Below, piece by piece: positions 1-9,497 of a stretch of DNA of 64,000 nucleotides (the stretch's first letter is position 1; every line of letters begins with the position of its first letter). This DNA is from Pseudomonas sp. C2B4 (lineage in GTDB: Bacteria > Pseudomonadota > Gammaproteobacteria > Pseudomonadales > Pseudomonadaceae): the NCBI RefSeq assembly GCF_013359695.1, contig NZ_JABFMU010000010.1:62001-126000 (forward strand), written 5' to 3'. The translations under genes and the position numbers were made by a program. Under the pieces are notes generated by a model, which worked only from the letters and a program-made list of their open reading frames with translations, was not told the DNA's origin and did not search any database.

Positions 1-9
1 GCAACTCCC

Positions 10-15
10 TATAAT
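10..15 (+). promoter_or_regulatory. -10 promoter element of smpB
   Basis: A perfect TATAAT lies ten bases before the smpB start codon. The matching -35 would fall just outside the window. Transcription from it would begin about three bases before the ATG, and no Shine-Dalgarno sequence is visible in the few bases between, so the message may be leaderless. Confidence 0.55.
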
Positions 16-24
16 GCCGCCCCT

Positions 25-507
25 ATGGCTAAACAGAAGAAACACCCCACAGGGACCATCGCGCAAAATAAAAAGGCGCGACACGATTACTTCATCGAAC
101 ATCGGTTCGAGGCTGGTCTGGTCCTGGCCGGCTGGGAAGTAAAGAGTTTGCGGGCAAGCAAGCTGCAACTGGTCGACAGTTACGTGCTGCTCAAGGATGG
201 CGAAGCCTGGCTGCTCGGCAGCCACATCACGCCCCTGACGACTGCCAGCACCCACGTCATCGCTGACCCGACCCGTACGCGAAAGCTGCTGCTCAACCGA
301 CGCGAGCTGGACAAGCTGGCCGCTTCGGTGCAGCAAAAGGGTTACGCCTGCGTATGCCTGTCCTGGTACTGGAGCAAGCACATGGTCAAGTGCGAGATCG
401 CTCTGGGCAAGGGCAAGAAGGAATACGACAAGCGTGATACCGAGCGCGAACGCGATGCTGGGCGCGAGTTGCAGCGTGCGGTGCGGAACAAGGGCAAGGA
501 AGATTAA
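25..507 (+). CDS. smpB: SsrA-binding protein SmpB
   Basis: SmpB binds the tRNA-like domain of tmRNA and delivers it to ribosomes stalled on broken messages, so that trans-translation can tag the nascent chain. The 160-residue protein has the usual family length. It shows the typical start [18 protein letters not shown], the OB-fold core with GWEVKSLRA near residue 40 and LLGSHITPL near 70, and the basic, charged C-terminal tail ([17 protein letters not shown]) that enters the ribosomal mRNA channel. The start is fixed by family conservation, although there is no ribosome binding site and a -10 box sits directly upstream. Its RNA partner ssrA lies 9.4 kb downstream on the same strand. Confidence 0.97.
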   Translation: MAKQKKHPTGTIAQNKKARHDYFIEHRFEAGLVLAGWEVKSLRASKLQLVDSYVLLKDGEAWLLGSHITPLTTASTHVIADPTRTRKLLLNRRELDKLAASVQQKGYACVCLSWYWSKHMVKCEIALGKGKKEYDKRDTERERDAGRELQRAVRNKGKED

Positions 508-537
508 TTTTCCTGCTTGAAGTTTGCGGCGCCAGCG

Positions 538-609
538 AAAAGATCGCAGCCTGCGGCAGCTCTTGCACCGGGATTACCCCGTAGGAGCTGACGCAGGCTG
601 CGATCTTTT
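538..609. repeat. Inverted REP-type repeat after smpB
   Basis: The sequence AAAAGATCGCAGCCTGCG is followed some 35 bases later by its near reverse complement, forming a long stem. This is a common Pseudomonas intergenic repeat. It separates the convergent genes smpB and lldR and may end transcription from both sides. Confidence 0.7.
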
Positions 610-623
610 GCGTTTAAACGCAA

Positions 624-1391
624 TCACATCCCCTTGCGCCGCTCCGCCCGGGCCATGCGCTGCACTTCCTGACGCACCTCTTCCAGCACTTCCTGCACAT
701 ACAGAATGTGACGACTGGAGACTTCCCGCGCCTGTTCCGCCCTGCCTTCGATAATCGCCAGATACAATTCCCGGTGCTGCGTGATCAGCATGTCGCGGGT
801 TTCTGTGCGCTGCTTGTACATGCCGCCAATGTTGGTCACCACATTGCGCTTGAGCAGGTCGAACAAACCGCGAATGGTGTGCAGTAACACCGCGTTGTGA
901 CTGGCCTCGGCAATCGCCAGATGGAATTTGGCATCCGCCGCGCCTTCTTCCGCCCGACTGACCTCATCGTGCCGCGAATAGCAGTCCTGCAATTCATTGA
1001 ATGCCGCCGTCAGCCGCTCGCGATCAACATCCGTTGCGCGTAACGCGGCGTAGTAAGCGCAGGACGCTTCCAGCGTGTGGCGAAACTCCAACAGATCGCG
1101 CTGAGCCTCGGGATTGCTCTCCAGCAATTGCAGAAGAGGATCACTGAAAGTTGTGCCCAGGGACTCCACCACATAGTGGCCGCCACCCTGGCGACTGACC
1201 AGCAAGCCCTTGGCGACCAGCTTCTGAATGGCTTCACGCAACGAAGGGCGAGACACACCGAATTGATCGGCCAATGCCCGTTCTGCCGGCAGCCGCTCAC
1301 CGGCCTTCAGCGTCCCCTCGAGGATCATGCCTTCCAACTGCTCGACAATATCGTCAGACAAACGGCGCTGACGAATCTGATCAAACCCCAT
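624..1391 (-). CDS. lldR: FadR/GntR-family (FCD) lactate-responsive regulator LldR
   Basis: A GntR-type regulator of 255 residues that most likely represses the lactate genes in the absence of lactate. Residues 10-75 form the winged helix (LEGTLKAGERLPAERALADQ, then SRPSLREAIQKL), and residues 95-235 form the all-helical FCD ligand domain with its metal-binding histidines (HLAIAEASHN, TQHRELYLAI). It is divergent from lldP, and a perfect TTGGT-N3-ACCAA palindrome of the type bound by LldR and PdhR lies between them. Assignment to lactate rests on the neighbours; GlcC or PdhR would look alike by sequence alone. Confidence 0.88.
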   Translation of the reverse strand: MGFDQIRQRRLSDDIVEQLEGMILEGTLKAGERLPAERALADQFGVSRPSLREAIQKLVAKGLLVSRQGGGHYVVESLGTTFSDPLLQLLESNPEAQRDLLEFRHTLEASCAYYAALRATDVDRERLTAAFNELQDCYSRHDEVSRAEEGAADAKFHLAIAEASHNAVLLHTIRGLFDLLKRNVVTNIGGMYKQRTETRDMLITQHRELYLAIIEGRAEQAREVSSRHILYVQEVLEEVRQEVQRMARAERRKGM

Positions 1392-1537
1392 AACTCGATT
1401 TCTCCACGACCCGACGGCTCGCCGGGGCTCTATTCTGGCCTATCCATGCCGCATCGGCATCTGCCAGTCAGCATTTACCCAAACGGATCAGATGATCGTG
1501 AGGGCCCTGCATTCGACAAAAGTTTTAGGGCGGCAAA

Positions 1538-1543
1538 TTGACA
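1538..1543 (+). promoter_or_regulatory. Probable -35 box of the lld promoter
   Basis: A perfect TTGACA lies about 110 bases before lldP. No good -10 follows at exactly 17 bases; the AT-rich stretch near 1561-1566 is the closest. The LldR-type operator sits just downstream of it, as expected for a repressor-controlled promoter. Confidence 0.4.
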
Positions 1544-1586
1544 CACCGCCTACAAGGCTTTTACCCTAGCCAACAGCGATTGTAAA

Positions 1587-1603
1587 TTGGTCTTACCAAT
1601 TAT
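1587..1603. promoter_or_regulatory. LldR-type operator palindrome
   Basis: The 17-base perfect palindrome AATTGGTCTTACCAATT matches the TTGGT-N3-ACCAA core known for LldR and PdhR. It lies between the divergent regulator and lldP, so it can serve both genes. Confidence 0.8.
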
Positions 1604-1653
1604 CCAAGAACGCTGATCAGTGCCTGACCAACAACAATTAGGGGCCACCCCAT

Positions 1654-3348
1654 ATGCAAACTTGGCAACAGCTCTACAGCCCTCTCGGCAGCCTCGGTTT
1701 ATCCGCGCTCGCAGCCGTCATCCCCATCGTGTTTTTCTTCCTGGCCCTGGCCGTGTTTCGCCTTAAGGGCCATGTAGCCGGTAGCATTACGCTGGCGTTG
1801 TCGATTCTGGTGGCAATCTTTGCCTTCCAGATGCCCGTCGATATGGCATTCGCTGCGGCTGGATATGGCTTCGCCTACGGTCTGTGGCCGATTGCCTGGA
1901 TCATCGTGGCGGCCGTGTTCCTCTACAAACTGACGGTCAAGAGCGGCCAGTTCGAAGTCATCCGCAGCTCGGTGCTGTCGATCACCGACGACCAGCGCCT
2001 GCAAGTACTGCTGATCGGCTTCTGCTTCGGCGCCTTCCTCGAAGGTGCTGCCGGTTTCGGCGCGCCAGTGGCGATTACCGCCGCGCTGCTGGTCGGTCTG
2101 GGGTTCAATCCGCTGTACGCCGCAGGCCTGTGCCTGATCGCGAACACCGCTCCAGTGGCATTCGGCGCCTTGGGCATTCCGATCATCGTGGCCGGGCAAG
2201 TGACCGGTATCGACGCCTTCAAGATTGGCGCCATGACCGGCCGCCAACTGCCGCTTCTGTCGCTGTTCGTGCCGTTCTGGCTGGTGTTCATGATGGATGG
2301 CCTGCGCGGCGTTCGTGAAACCTGGCCCGCAGCACTGGTGGCCGGCCTGAGCTTTGCCGTCACCCAATACTTCACTTCGAACTTCATCGGCCCGGAACTG
2401 CCGGACATCACGTCGGCCCTGGCCAGCCTGATTTCCCTGACGCTGTTCCTGAAAGTCTGGCAGCCAAAACGCGCCGCTGGCCAACACATCGTCGGCGCGG
2501 TCTCTGCCTCCGTGGTGAGCGCCAGTGCCGGTGGTTTCGGCCAGAAGCGCACAACCGTGGCATCGCCCTACAGCCTGGGTGAAATCTTCAAGGCCTGGTC
2601 GCCGTTCCTGATCCTGACCGTGCTGGTCACCATCTGGACGCTGAAGCCGTTCAAGGCGATGTTTGCCGCCGGCGGCTCGATGTACAGCTGGGTGTTCAAC
2701 TTCGCCATTCCGCACCTGGACCAGATGGTGATCAAGGTCGCACCGATCGTGGCCGCGCCGACTGCCATTCCAGCGGTGTTCAAACTCGACCCGATCTCCG
2801 CCACCGGTACAGCGATTTTCTTCTCGGCGCTGATCTCGATGCTGGTTCTGAAGATCAACCTCAAAACTGGTCTGACCACTTTGAAGGAGACCTTCTACGA
2901 ACTGCGCTGGCCTATTCTGTCCATCGGCATGGTGCTGGCCTTCGCCTTCGTTACCAACTACTCGGGCATGTCGTCGACCATGGCGCTGGTATTGGCCGGC
3001 ACCGGCGCGGCCTTCCCGTTCTTCTCGCCGTTCCTCGGCTGGCTGGGCGTGTTCTTGACCGGTTCCGATACCTCGTCCAACGCGCTGTTCAGTTCGTTGC
3101 AAGCCACCACCGCACACCAGATCGGTGTCAACGACACCTTGCTGGTGGCCGCGAACACCAGCGGTGGCGTGACCGGCAAGATGATCTCGCCACAATCGAT
3201 CGCAGTGGCCTGCGCCGCGACCGGCCTGGTGGGCAAGGAATCGGACCTGTTCCGCTTCACGCTCAAGCACAGCCTGTTCTTCGCAACCATCGTCGGCCTG
3301 ATCACATTGGCCCAAGCCTACTGGTTCACCGGCATGCTGGTGCACTAA
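1654..3348 (+). CDS. lldP: L-lactate permease LldP
   Basis: An inner-membrane lactate:proton symporter of the LctP family, 564 residues with at least 12 hydrophobic segments, which is the usual family length. Recognisable family blocks include the [14 protein letters not shown] motif near residue 130, [14 protein letters not shown] near 165, and the C-terminal [14 protein letters not shown] and [17 protein letters not shown] regions. It is the first gene of the lactate operon, preceded by the LldR operator. An AGGG stretch lies upstream of the ATG. It may also carry glycolate. Confidence 0.95.
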   Translation: MQTWQQLYSPLGSLGLSALAAVIPIVFFFLALAVFRLKGHVAGSITLALSILVAIFAFQMPVDMAFAAAGYGFAYGLWPIAWIIVAAVFLYKLTVKSGQFEVIRSSVLSITDDQRLQVLLIGFCFGAFLEGAAGFGAPVAITAALLVGLGFNPLYAAGLCLIANTAPVAFGALGIPIIVAGQVTGIDAFKIGAMTGRQLPLLSLFVPFWLVFMMDGLRGVRETWPAALVAGLSFAVTQYFTSNFIGPELPDITSALASLISLTLFLKVWQPKRAAGQHIVGAVSASVVSASAGGFGQKRTTVASPYSLGEIFKAWSPFLILTVLVTIWTLKPFKAMFAAGGSMYSWVFNFAIPHLDQMVIKVAPIVAAPTAIPAVFKLDPISATGTAIFFSALISMLVLKINLKTGLTTLKETFYELRWPILSIGMVLAFAFVTNYSGMSSTMALVLAGTGAAFPFFSPFLGWLGVFLTGSDTSSNALFSSLQATTAHQIGVNDTLLVAANTSGGVTGKMISPQSIAVACAATGLVGKESDLFRFTLKHSLFFATIVGLITLAQAYWFTGMLVH

Positions 3349-3374
3349 GCACTACACGCGCCATGGAAAAAACC

Positions 3375-3459
3375 GACGCCGGGCCACGACCCCGGCGTCA
3401 GCTGTTCACTACCCGGTCTGTAAGGCTGCTGAAAGAATCTCTCTCTATATTCAGCAGCC
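3375..3459. other. Two intercistronic hairpins between lldP and lutA
   Basis: The first stem pairs GACGCCGGG (3375-3383) with CCCGGCGTC (3391-3399). The second pairs GGCTGCTGAA (3424-3433) with TTCAGCAGCC (3450-3459). Neither has a T-run on the plus strand, so they probably act as processing or stability elements rather than as full terminators. Confidence 0.6.
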
Positions 3460-3494
3460 TCGACGGACGGATAACCCGCCGAGAGACACGCCTG

Positions 3495-4319
3495 ATGAGC
3501 GAGCTTTTTTACAACGCTGTGCCGAATGCGACCCGTGTCGCCCCGCCACTGCCCGAGCCTCGGCAATACCCCAGCGAGAAACCGCAACGGGTGTACCTGT
3601 TCGGGACCTGCGTAGTGGATCTGTTCTACCCGGAAGCCGGTATGGACGCGATCCACTTGCTGGAGCGCGAGGGCATCCGTGTCGAGTACCCGCAAGGGCA
3701 AAGCTGCTGCGGGCAACCAGCCTACACCTCGGGTTACACCGAGCAGGCCAGGACCGTCGCACGCTCTCAGCTGGCGCTGTTTGCCGGGGATTATCCGGTG
3801 GTGGTGCCTTCCGGTTCCTGCGCGGGCATGTTGCGTGAGCACTATGCCGACCTGTTCAAGGATGAACCGCAAACCTTGAAGCAAGTTCAGGCATTGGCGG
3901 CCAGAACCTACGAGCTCGCCGAGTTTCTGTTGTTTGTGTGCAAGGTACAGCTCAAGGACAGTGGTACACCGATAAAAGTGGCGTTGCACACTTCGTGCTC
4001 GGCACGCCGTGAGATGAACACACACTTGCATGGCCGCGAGCTTTTGGCGCAGTTGAGCAACGTAGAACGAGTCGACCATAGCCACGAAAGTGAGTGCTGT
4101 GGCTTCGGTGGGACTTTCAGCGTCCGTATGCCGGACATTTCCGGGGCGATGGTGGCTGACAAGACCCGGTCGCTGAAGGAATCGGGCGCGCACAAGGTAC
4201 TCAGTGCCGATTGTGGTTGCCTGATGAACATCAACGGCTCGCTGGAGAAACAGAAAGAAGCGTTGCGCGGCCAACACCTGGCCAGCTTCCTCTGGCAACG
4301 AACCGGAGGCGCGCAATGA
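3495..4319 (+). CDS. lutA: Lactate utilization Fe-S oxidoreductase LutA (LldE)
   Basis: A cytoplasmic subunit of the LutABC (LldEFG) L-lactate dehydrogenase complex, 274 residues from the chosen ATG. It contains two CCG (DUF3400-type) cysteine-rich domains: GTCVVDLFYP followed by SCCGQPAYTSG in the first half, and HTSCSARRE followed by ECCGFGGTFSV in the second. The reading frame stays open upstream to 3363, but that part covers the intercistronic hairpins, so the start at 3495 (MSELFYNAV) is preferred. It overlaps lutB by four bases (ATGA), so the two are translationally coupled. Confidence 0.93.
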   Translation: MSELFYNAVPNATRVAPPLPEPRQYPSEKPQRVYLFGTCVVDLFYPEAGMDAIHLLEREGIRVEYPQGQSCCGQPAYTSGYTEQARTVARSQLALFAGDYPVVVPSGSCAGMLREHYADLFKDEPQTLKQVQALAARTYELAEFLLFVCKVQLKDSGTPIKVALHTSCSARREMNTHLHGRELLAQLSNVERVDHSHESECCGFGGTFSVRMPDISGAMVADKTRSLKESGAHKVLSADCGCLMNINGSLEKQKEALRGQHLASFLWQRTGGAQ

Positions 4320-5770
4320 ACGCTTCCGCGATTATTCCTACGGTCGCCGTAGAAGAAGATTTCCGCACCCGCGCTCACAACGCGCTGGGTGATGCGCAAT
4401 TGCGAAACAACTTTCGCAAGGCGATGGATTCGCTGATGACAAAACGGGCAACGGCTTTCAGCGATGCCCATGAAAGAGAACACCTGCGAGCGCTGGGCAA
4501 TGCTGTCCGCGCCCGTGCGTTATCCAAGCTGCCCGACCTGCTCGAGCAGCTTGAACAGAACCTGACCCGCAACGGTGTGACAGTGCACTGGGCGGAAACG
4601 GTGGACGAGGCCAACGGCATCGTCCTCTCGATCATCCGCGCTCACGAGGGGCGGCAAGTGATCAAGGGCAAATCGATGGTCAGCGAAGAGATGGAGATGA
4701 ACCATGTCCTCGCTGAACAGGGCATTGAATGCCTGGAATCGGACATGGGCGAGTACATCGTCCAGCTCGACCACGAGAAGCCTTCACACATCATTATGCC
4801 GGCAATCCACAAGAACGCCGGTCAGGTCGCGTCCTTGTTCCACGACAAACTTGGCGTGGAATACACCAAGGACGTTGACCAACTCATTCAGATCGGCCGC
4901 AGGGTCCTGCGGCAGAAATTCTTCGAAGCGGACATCGGCGTCTCCGGTGTCAACTTCGCCGTGGCCGAAACCGGCACCCTGCTGCTGGTGGAAAACGAAG
5001 GCAATGGCCGCATGACCACCACGGTGCCACCGGTGCACATTGCCGTCACCGGCATCGAAAAAGTCGTGGAAAATCTGCGCGACGTGGTGCCTCTGTTATC
5101 ACTGCTTACCCGTTCAGCCCTGGGCATTCCGATCACCACCTACGTCAACATGATCTCGGGGCCGCGCAAGGAACATGAGCTCGACGGCCCACAGGAAGTG
5201 CATCTGGTACTGCTGGACAATGGTCGCAGCCAGGCGTTTGCCGACAGCGAACTGCGCCAGACCCTGAACTGCATCCGCTGCGGCGCCTGCATGAACCATT
5301 GCCCGGTCTACACCCGAATCGGTGGCCATGCCTACGGCGAGGTTTACCCCGGCCCTATCGGAAAAATCATCACCCCGCACATGGTCGGTCTGGCGAAAGT
5401 CCCAGACCACCCGAGCGCCTCCTCGTTGTGCGGAGCCTGCGGTGAAGTGTGCCCGGTCAAGATTCCGATCCCTTCCTTGCTGCGGCGCTTGCGCGAAGAG
5501 AACGTCAAGGCGCCCGATAGTCCGAACCGCGTGATGCGCGACCAGGGCCGCAAGTACTCGCGCAAGGAACGGTTTATCTGGAACGCTTGGGCCCGGCTCA
5601 ACAGCTCGCCGACGCTGTATCGCCTGTTTACGCTCGCCGCCACGCGCCTGCGGGCGCTCACGCCGAACAACGTCGGCCCCTGGACGCAAAACCACAGCGC
5701 ACCGAAACCTGCCGCCCGTTCACTGCATGACATGGCTCGCGAGCATTTGGCCAAACAGGGAGATCGTTGA
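4316..5770 (+). CDS. lutB: Lactate utilization iron-sulfur protein LutB (LldF)
   Basis: The central electron-transfer subunit of the LutABC L-lactate oxidation complex, 484 residues. Residues 70-300 form the LUD (DUF162) domain, with GKSMVSEEMEMN and AETGTLLLVENEGNGR. Two 4Fe-4S motifs follow: CIRCGACMNHCP near residues 319-329 and CGACGEVCP near 372-379. The start overlaps the lutA stop, and the stop overlaps the lutC start. The operon context makes the L-lactate role firm. Confidence 0.95.
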   Translation: MNASAIIPTVAVEEDFRTRAHNALGDAQLRNNFRKAMDSLMTKRATAFSDAHEREHLRALGNAVRARALSKLPDLLEQLEQNLTRNGVTVHWAETVDEANGIVLSIIRAHEGRQVIKGKSMVSEEMEMNHVLAEQGIECLESDMGEYIVQLDHEKPSHIIMPAIHKNAGQVASLFHDKLGVEYTKDVDQLIQIGRRVLRQKFFEADIGVSGVNFAVAETGTLLLVENEGNGRMTTTVPPVHIAVTGIEKVVENLRDVVPLLSLLTRSALGIPITTYVNMISGPRKEHELDGPQEVHLVLLDNGRSQAFADSELRQTLNCIRCGACMNHCPVYTRIGGHAYGEVYPGPIGKIITPHMVGLAKVPDHPSASSLCGACGEVCPVKIPIPSLLRRLREENVKAPDSPNRVMRDQGRKYSRKERFIWNAWARLNSSPTLYRLFTLAATRLRALTPNNVGPWTQNHSAPKPAARSLHDMAREHLAKQGDR

Positions 5771-6441
5771 TGAGCGCCAAGCAAAACATCCTCGGCAAAT
5801 TGCGCAAAAGTCTGACAGGTACCACACCTGTGGCTGACAATTTCAACGTCGGTTTGGTGACAGAGCCGTACACCTACACCCCGGAGCAACGCATTCCGCA
5901 ACTACGAAAACTGATGGAAGCGGTGCACACGGAAATCCATCTGACGTCGGGTGAAGACTGGCCGGCCCTGCTGGCAAAACTGTTGCTGGATCGTCAGCTA
6001 CCTAGCCTGTTGATCGCGCCGACCACACCGCACGGTCAACACGTCACTCGGCATTGGGCGAAAAATCCGGCCCTGCCTACACTCAAGGCCTACAACCGCC
6101 CGGTGGAAGAATGGAAAGCCGAACTGTTCAACGACACCCCGGCGAGCCTGACCGGTACCTTGGGTGCGATCGCCGCGACCGGTAGCCTGATTCTCTGGCC
6201 GACGCGGGAAGAACCACGGCTGATGAGCCTGGCGCCACCGGTGCATTTCGCCCTGCTCAAGGCCAGCGAAATCCGAGACAACTTCTATCAGGTGCAACAG
6301 GAATTCGAATGGGCTCAGGGCATGCCGACCAATGCACTGCTGGTGTCCGGCCCGTCGAAGACCGCAGACATCGAGCAGGTGCTGGCCTACGGCGCCCACG
6401 GTCCGAAAGATCTGGTGGTGTTGATCCTGGAGGACCAATGA
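5770..6441 (+). CDS. lutC: Lactate utilization protein LutC (LldG)
   Basis: The third subunit of the LutABC complex, 223 residues with a LUD domain (GTLGAIAATGSLILWPTREE near residue 125, SLAPPVHFALL near 150). The ATG at 5770 overlaps the lutB stop codon; an in-frame TTG one codon earlier is less likely. It overlaps the next gene by four bases. Confidence 0.93.
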   Translation: MSAKQNILGKLRKSLTGTTPVADNFNVGLVTEPYTYTPEQRIPQLRKLMEAVHTEIHLTSGEDWPALLAKLLLDRQLPSLLIAPTTPHGQHVTRHWAKNPALPTLKAYNRPVEEWKAELFNDTPASLTGTLGAIAATGSLILWPTREEPRLMSLAPPVHFALLKASEIRDNFYQVQQEFEWAQGMPTNALLVSGPSKTADIEQVLAYGAHGPKDLVVLILEDQ

Positions 6442-9248
6442 GTCTACCGGCCGCTTTCCTGCGCGATGCGCAGCAACTGATTCCCCGGGAGCGTCGCTTC
6501 GACGACCCGCTGTCGACCCTGGCGTTTGGCACCGACGCCAGTTTCTATCGGCTGATTCCGCAACTGGTGATTCGCGTCGAATCGGAAGATGAAGTGGTGG
6601 CGCTGCTGAAACTGGCGCAGCGCGACCAGGTTCCGGTGACCTTCCGCGCTGCCGGCACCAGCCTGTCCGGACAGGCTATCAGTGACTCGGTATTGATCGT
6701 CCTCGGGGATAACTGGAACGGTCGCGAGATCCGTGGCCAAGGCACGCAGATCCGCCTGCAACCGGGGGTGATCGGCGCCCAGGCCAACGCCTGGCTGGCG
6801 CCCTTCGGACGCAAGATCGGCCCGGATCCGGCGTCGATCAACGCCTGTAAAATAGGCGGCATCGTCGCCAACAATGCCAGCGGCATGTGCTGCGGTACCG
6901 CGCAAAACACCTACCACACGCTGGCCGGGATTCGCCTGGTGCTGGCCGACGGTAGCCGTCTCGATACCGAAGATGCCGCCAGTGTCGCCGCATTCCGTCA
7001 AAGCCACGGTGAACTACTGGAGCGCCTGGCAACCCTGGGCCGCGAGACCCGCGCCAACAGCGAACTGGCTGCGAAAATTCGCCACAAATACCGTCTGAAA
7101 AATACCACCGGCTTGTCACTCAATGCCCTGGTGGATTACGACGAGCCTGTGGATATCTTGAGCCATTTGCTGGTGGGCTCTGAAGGCACCCTCGGTTTCA
7201 TCAGCGCGGTGACCTACGACACGGTGATCGACCATCCGAACAAGGCGTCGGCGCTGATCGTCTTCCCGAACGTGGAAACTTGCTGCAACGCGGTCACGGT
7301 GCTGAAAAGCCAACCGGTGTCCGCCGTGGAATTGCTGGACCGCCGCAGCCTGCGGTCCGTGCAGAACAAACCCGGCATGCCCGCTTTCGTACAGCACCTA
7401 TCGAACAATGCCTGCGCCTTGTTGATCGAATCCCGCGCGGCATCGTCCACATTGCTACAGGAACAATTGGCACAGATCATGGCGTCGCTGGCGCCGTTCC
7501 CGGTGGAGAAGCAAGTCGACTTCACCGAAGACCCGCTGGAAAACGCCCGCCTCTGGGCCATCCGCAAGGACACCTTCCCCGCTGTCGGCGCGGTGCGCAA
7601 AACCGGCACCACAGTGATCATCGAGGACGTGACCTTTCCGGTGGAACAACTGGCCATCGGCGTGAACCGTCTGATCGAGTTGTTCGACAAACATCACTAC
7701 GACGAAGCGATCCTTTTCGGACACGCACTGGAAGGCAATCTGCACTTCGTCTTCACTCAAGGCTTCAACAGCCCGGAAGAAGTCGTACGCTACCAGGCGT
7801 TCATGGACGACGTGGCGCAGTTGGTCGCGGTGGAGTTTGGCGGTTCGCTCAAGGCTGAGCACGGCACCGGGCGCAACATGGCGCCATTCGTCGAGCTGGA
7901 ATGGGGCAGCGATGCCTACCAGTTGATGTGGCAGCTCAAGCGCCTGCTCGACCCCAACGGCATTCTCAATCCGGACGTGGTGCTCAGCGAAGACCCGCAG
8001 ATTCACCTCAAGCATCTCAAGCCTTTGCCGGCGGCCGACGAGATTGTGGATAAGTGCATCGAGTGCGGTTTCTGCGAGCCGGTCTGCCCCTCAAAAGGCC
8101 TGACCCTGAGTCCACGCCAGCGCATCGTGATCTGGCGTGATATTCAGGCCAAGAAGCGTGCTGGCGTCGATACCCGGGAACTGGAAGCGGCCTATGAATA
8201 CCAGGGCATCGATACCTGTGCTGCTACTGGCCTCTGTGCACAACGTTGCCCAGTAGGCATCAATACCGGCGAACTGGTGAAAAAGCTTCGCGGCCAGCAC
8301 GCCACCCATACGAAAACCGCCAACTGGCTGGAAGGAAATTTCGCCACCGCATTGCAAGGTGCGCGCTTCACGCTGCACGTGGCCAATGGTGCGCGGATGT
8401 TGCTGGGGGCGCCGCGACTGGCAAAACTTTCGGCTACTCTGACCCGTTTGTCCAAAGGTCAAATCCCGCAGTGGACCAACGCCATGCCGCAGCCGGAACG
8501 GGCGATCCGCTTCAGCCCGACCGTGACGGACGAGCGCCCGCGCGTGGTGTATCTGGCCGCTTGTGTTTCACGCGCCATGGGACCGGCGGCCGGTGACAAG
8601 GAGCAAATGTCGCTGTACGACAAAACCCGCGGTTTGCTGGAAAAAGCCGGTTACCAAGTGGTGTTCCCGGACAATCTGGATAATCTCTGCTGCGGGCAGC
8701 CGTTTGCTTCCAAAGGTTATGCCGAACAGGCCGAACACAAGCGCCAGGAGCTGATCGGCGCCTTGCTCCACGCCAGCCGTGGCGGGATCGATCCGATCTA
8801 TTGCGACACCAGCCCCTGCACGTTGCGTCTGGCCCAGGACCTTGGCGATACGCGCCTGGATCTGTATGACCCGGTACGCTTCATCCGCACGCATCTGATG
8901 GATCGCCTGGACTTCACGCCGCAGGACACGCCGATCGCGGTGCATGTTACCTGCAGCACCCAGCACTTGGGGGAAAGCCAGGCGTTGATCGATCTGGCGC
9001 GCAAGTGCAGCAAGAACGTGGTCATCCCCGAAGGCATTCATTGCTGCGGGTTTGCCGGTGACAAAGGCTTCACCACGCCTGAACTGAACGCGCATTCCTT
9101 GCGCACCTTGAAGGACGCGGTTCAGTACTGCAGTGAAGGCATTTCCACCAGCCGCACCTGTGAAATCGGCCTGAGCCAGCATGGCGGGATCGATTATCAC
9201 GGGCTGGTCTATCTGGTGGATCGCGTGACGCAAGCGCGCACTGCGTAA
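6438..9248 (+). CDS. dld: FAD- and Fe-S-binding D-lactate dehydrogenase
   Basis: A 936-residue membrane-associated dehydrogenase that probably oxidises D-lactate to pyruvate and passes electrons to the quinone pool. The N-terminal half is a PCMH-type FAD-binding domain (TFRAAGTSLSGQAISD, then GGIVANNASGMCCG, then VGSEGTLGFISAV) followed by an FAD-oxidase C-terminal domain (GHALEGNLHF, GSLKAEHGTGRNMAPF). The rest carries two 4Fe-4S motifs (CIECGFCEPVCP, CAATGLCAQRCP) and two CCG domains (NLCCGQPFASKG, HCCGFAGDKG). It is fused end to end with lutC by a four-base overlap. The same gene set, lldP with lldEFG and this Dld-II type, is known from Shewanella. A glycolate oxidase-like substrate range cannot be excluded. 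Confidence 0.92.
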   Translation: MSLPAAFLRDAQQLIPRERRFDDPLSTLAFGTDASFYRLIPQLVIRVESEDEVVALLKLAQRDQVPVTFRAAGTSLSGQAISDSVLIVLGDNWNGREIRGQGTQIRLQPGVIGAQANAWLAPFGRKIGPDPASINACKIGGIVANNASGMCCGTAQNTYHTLAGIRLVLADGSRLDTEDAASVAAFRQSHGELLERLATLGRETRANSELAAKIRHKYRLKNTTGLSLNALVDYDEPVDILSHLLVGSEGTLGFISAVTYDTVIDHPNKASALIVFPNVETCCNAVTVLKSQPVSAVELLDRRSLRSVQNKPGMPAFVQHLSNNACALLIESRAASSTLLQEQLAQIMASLAPFPVEKQVDFTEDPLENARLWAIRKDTFPAVGAVRKTGTTVIIEDVTFPVEQLAIGVNRLIELFDKHHYDEAILFGHALEGNLHFVFTQGFNSPEEVVRYQAFMDDVAQLVAVEFGGSLKAEHGTGRNMAPFVELEWGSDAYQLMWQLKRLLDPNGILNPDVVLSEDPQIHLKHLKPLPAADEIVDKCIECGFCEPVCPSKGLTLSPRQRIVIWRDIQAKKRAGVDTRELEAAYEYQGIDTCAATGLCAQRCPVGINTGELVKKLRGQHATHTKTANWLEGNFATALQGARFTLHVANGARMLLGAPRLAKLSATLTRLSKGQIPQWTNAMPQPERAIRFSPTVTDERPRVVYLAACVSRAMGPAAGDKEQMSLYDKTRGLLEKAGYQVVFPDNLDNLCCGQPFASKGYAEQAEHKRQELIGALLHASRGGIDPIYCDTSPCTLRLAQDLGDTRLDLYDPVRFIRTHLMDRLDFTPQDTPIAVHVTCSTQHLGESQALIDLARKCSKNVVIPEGIHCCGFAGDKGFTTPELNAHSLRTLKDAVQYCSEGISTSRTCEIGLSQHGGIDYHGLVYLVDRVTQARTA

Positions 9249-9252
9249 AACC

Positions 9253-9353
9253 TGTGGGAGCGAGCCTGCTCGCGAAGAACGTGAACGATAACGTATAAAT
9301 CCGGATACCCAGCGGGCCCCCGGTTTCTTCGCGAGCAAACTTGCGCCTACAGG
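9253..9353. repeat. REP pair (inverted) after dld
   Basis: One unit with GAGCGAGCCTGCTCGC on the plus strand (from 9253) faces a degenerate inverted unit ending near 9353. The same unit recurs as inverted pairs at seven places in the window, always between genes. Confidence 0.85.
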
Positions 9354-9497
9354 CCCATGCATTGCTGCAAAAAAAAACCGAATTCCTGCGCACGGCTATA
9401 GTCATTTATCTAGGCCCTGCGAACGGGCTTATAACCCCCTCGGCCAGCGGCCCCGTTTCACCGGCAGCACCGAGCCCTCATGCGCAAGGAGATTCCC

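Noticed and set aside
1699..3345. Long open frame antisense to lldP (548 codons), and similar long antisense frames inside pel genes (15223-17061, 20902-22872, 23786-26140) and mmsA (52021-54270)
   Set aside because: They are low-complexity shadows of high-GC codon use (rich in R, Q, G, H), without family motifs or ribosome binding sites, and lie fully inside well-identified genes.
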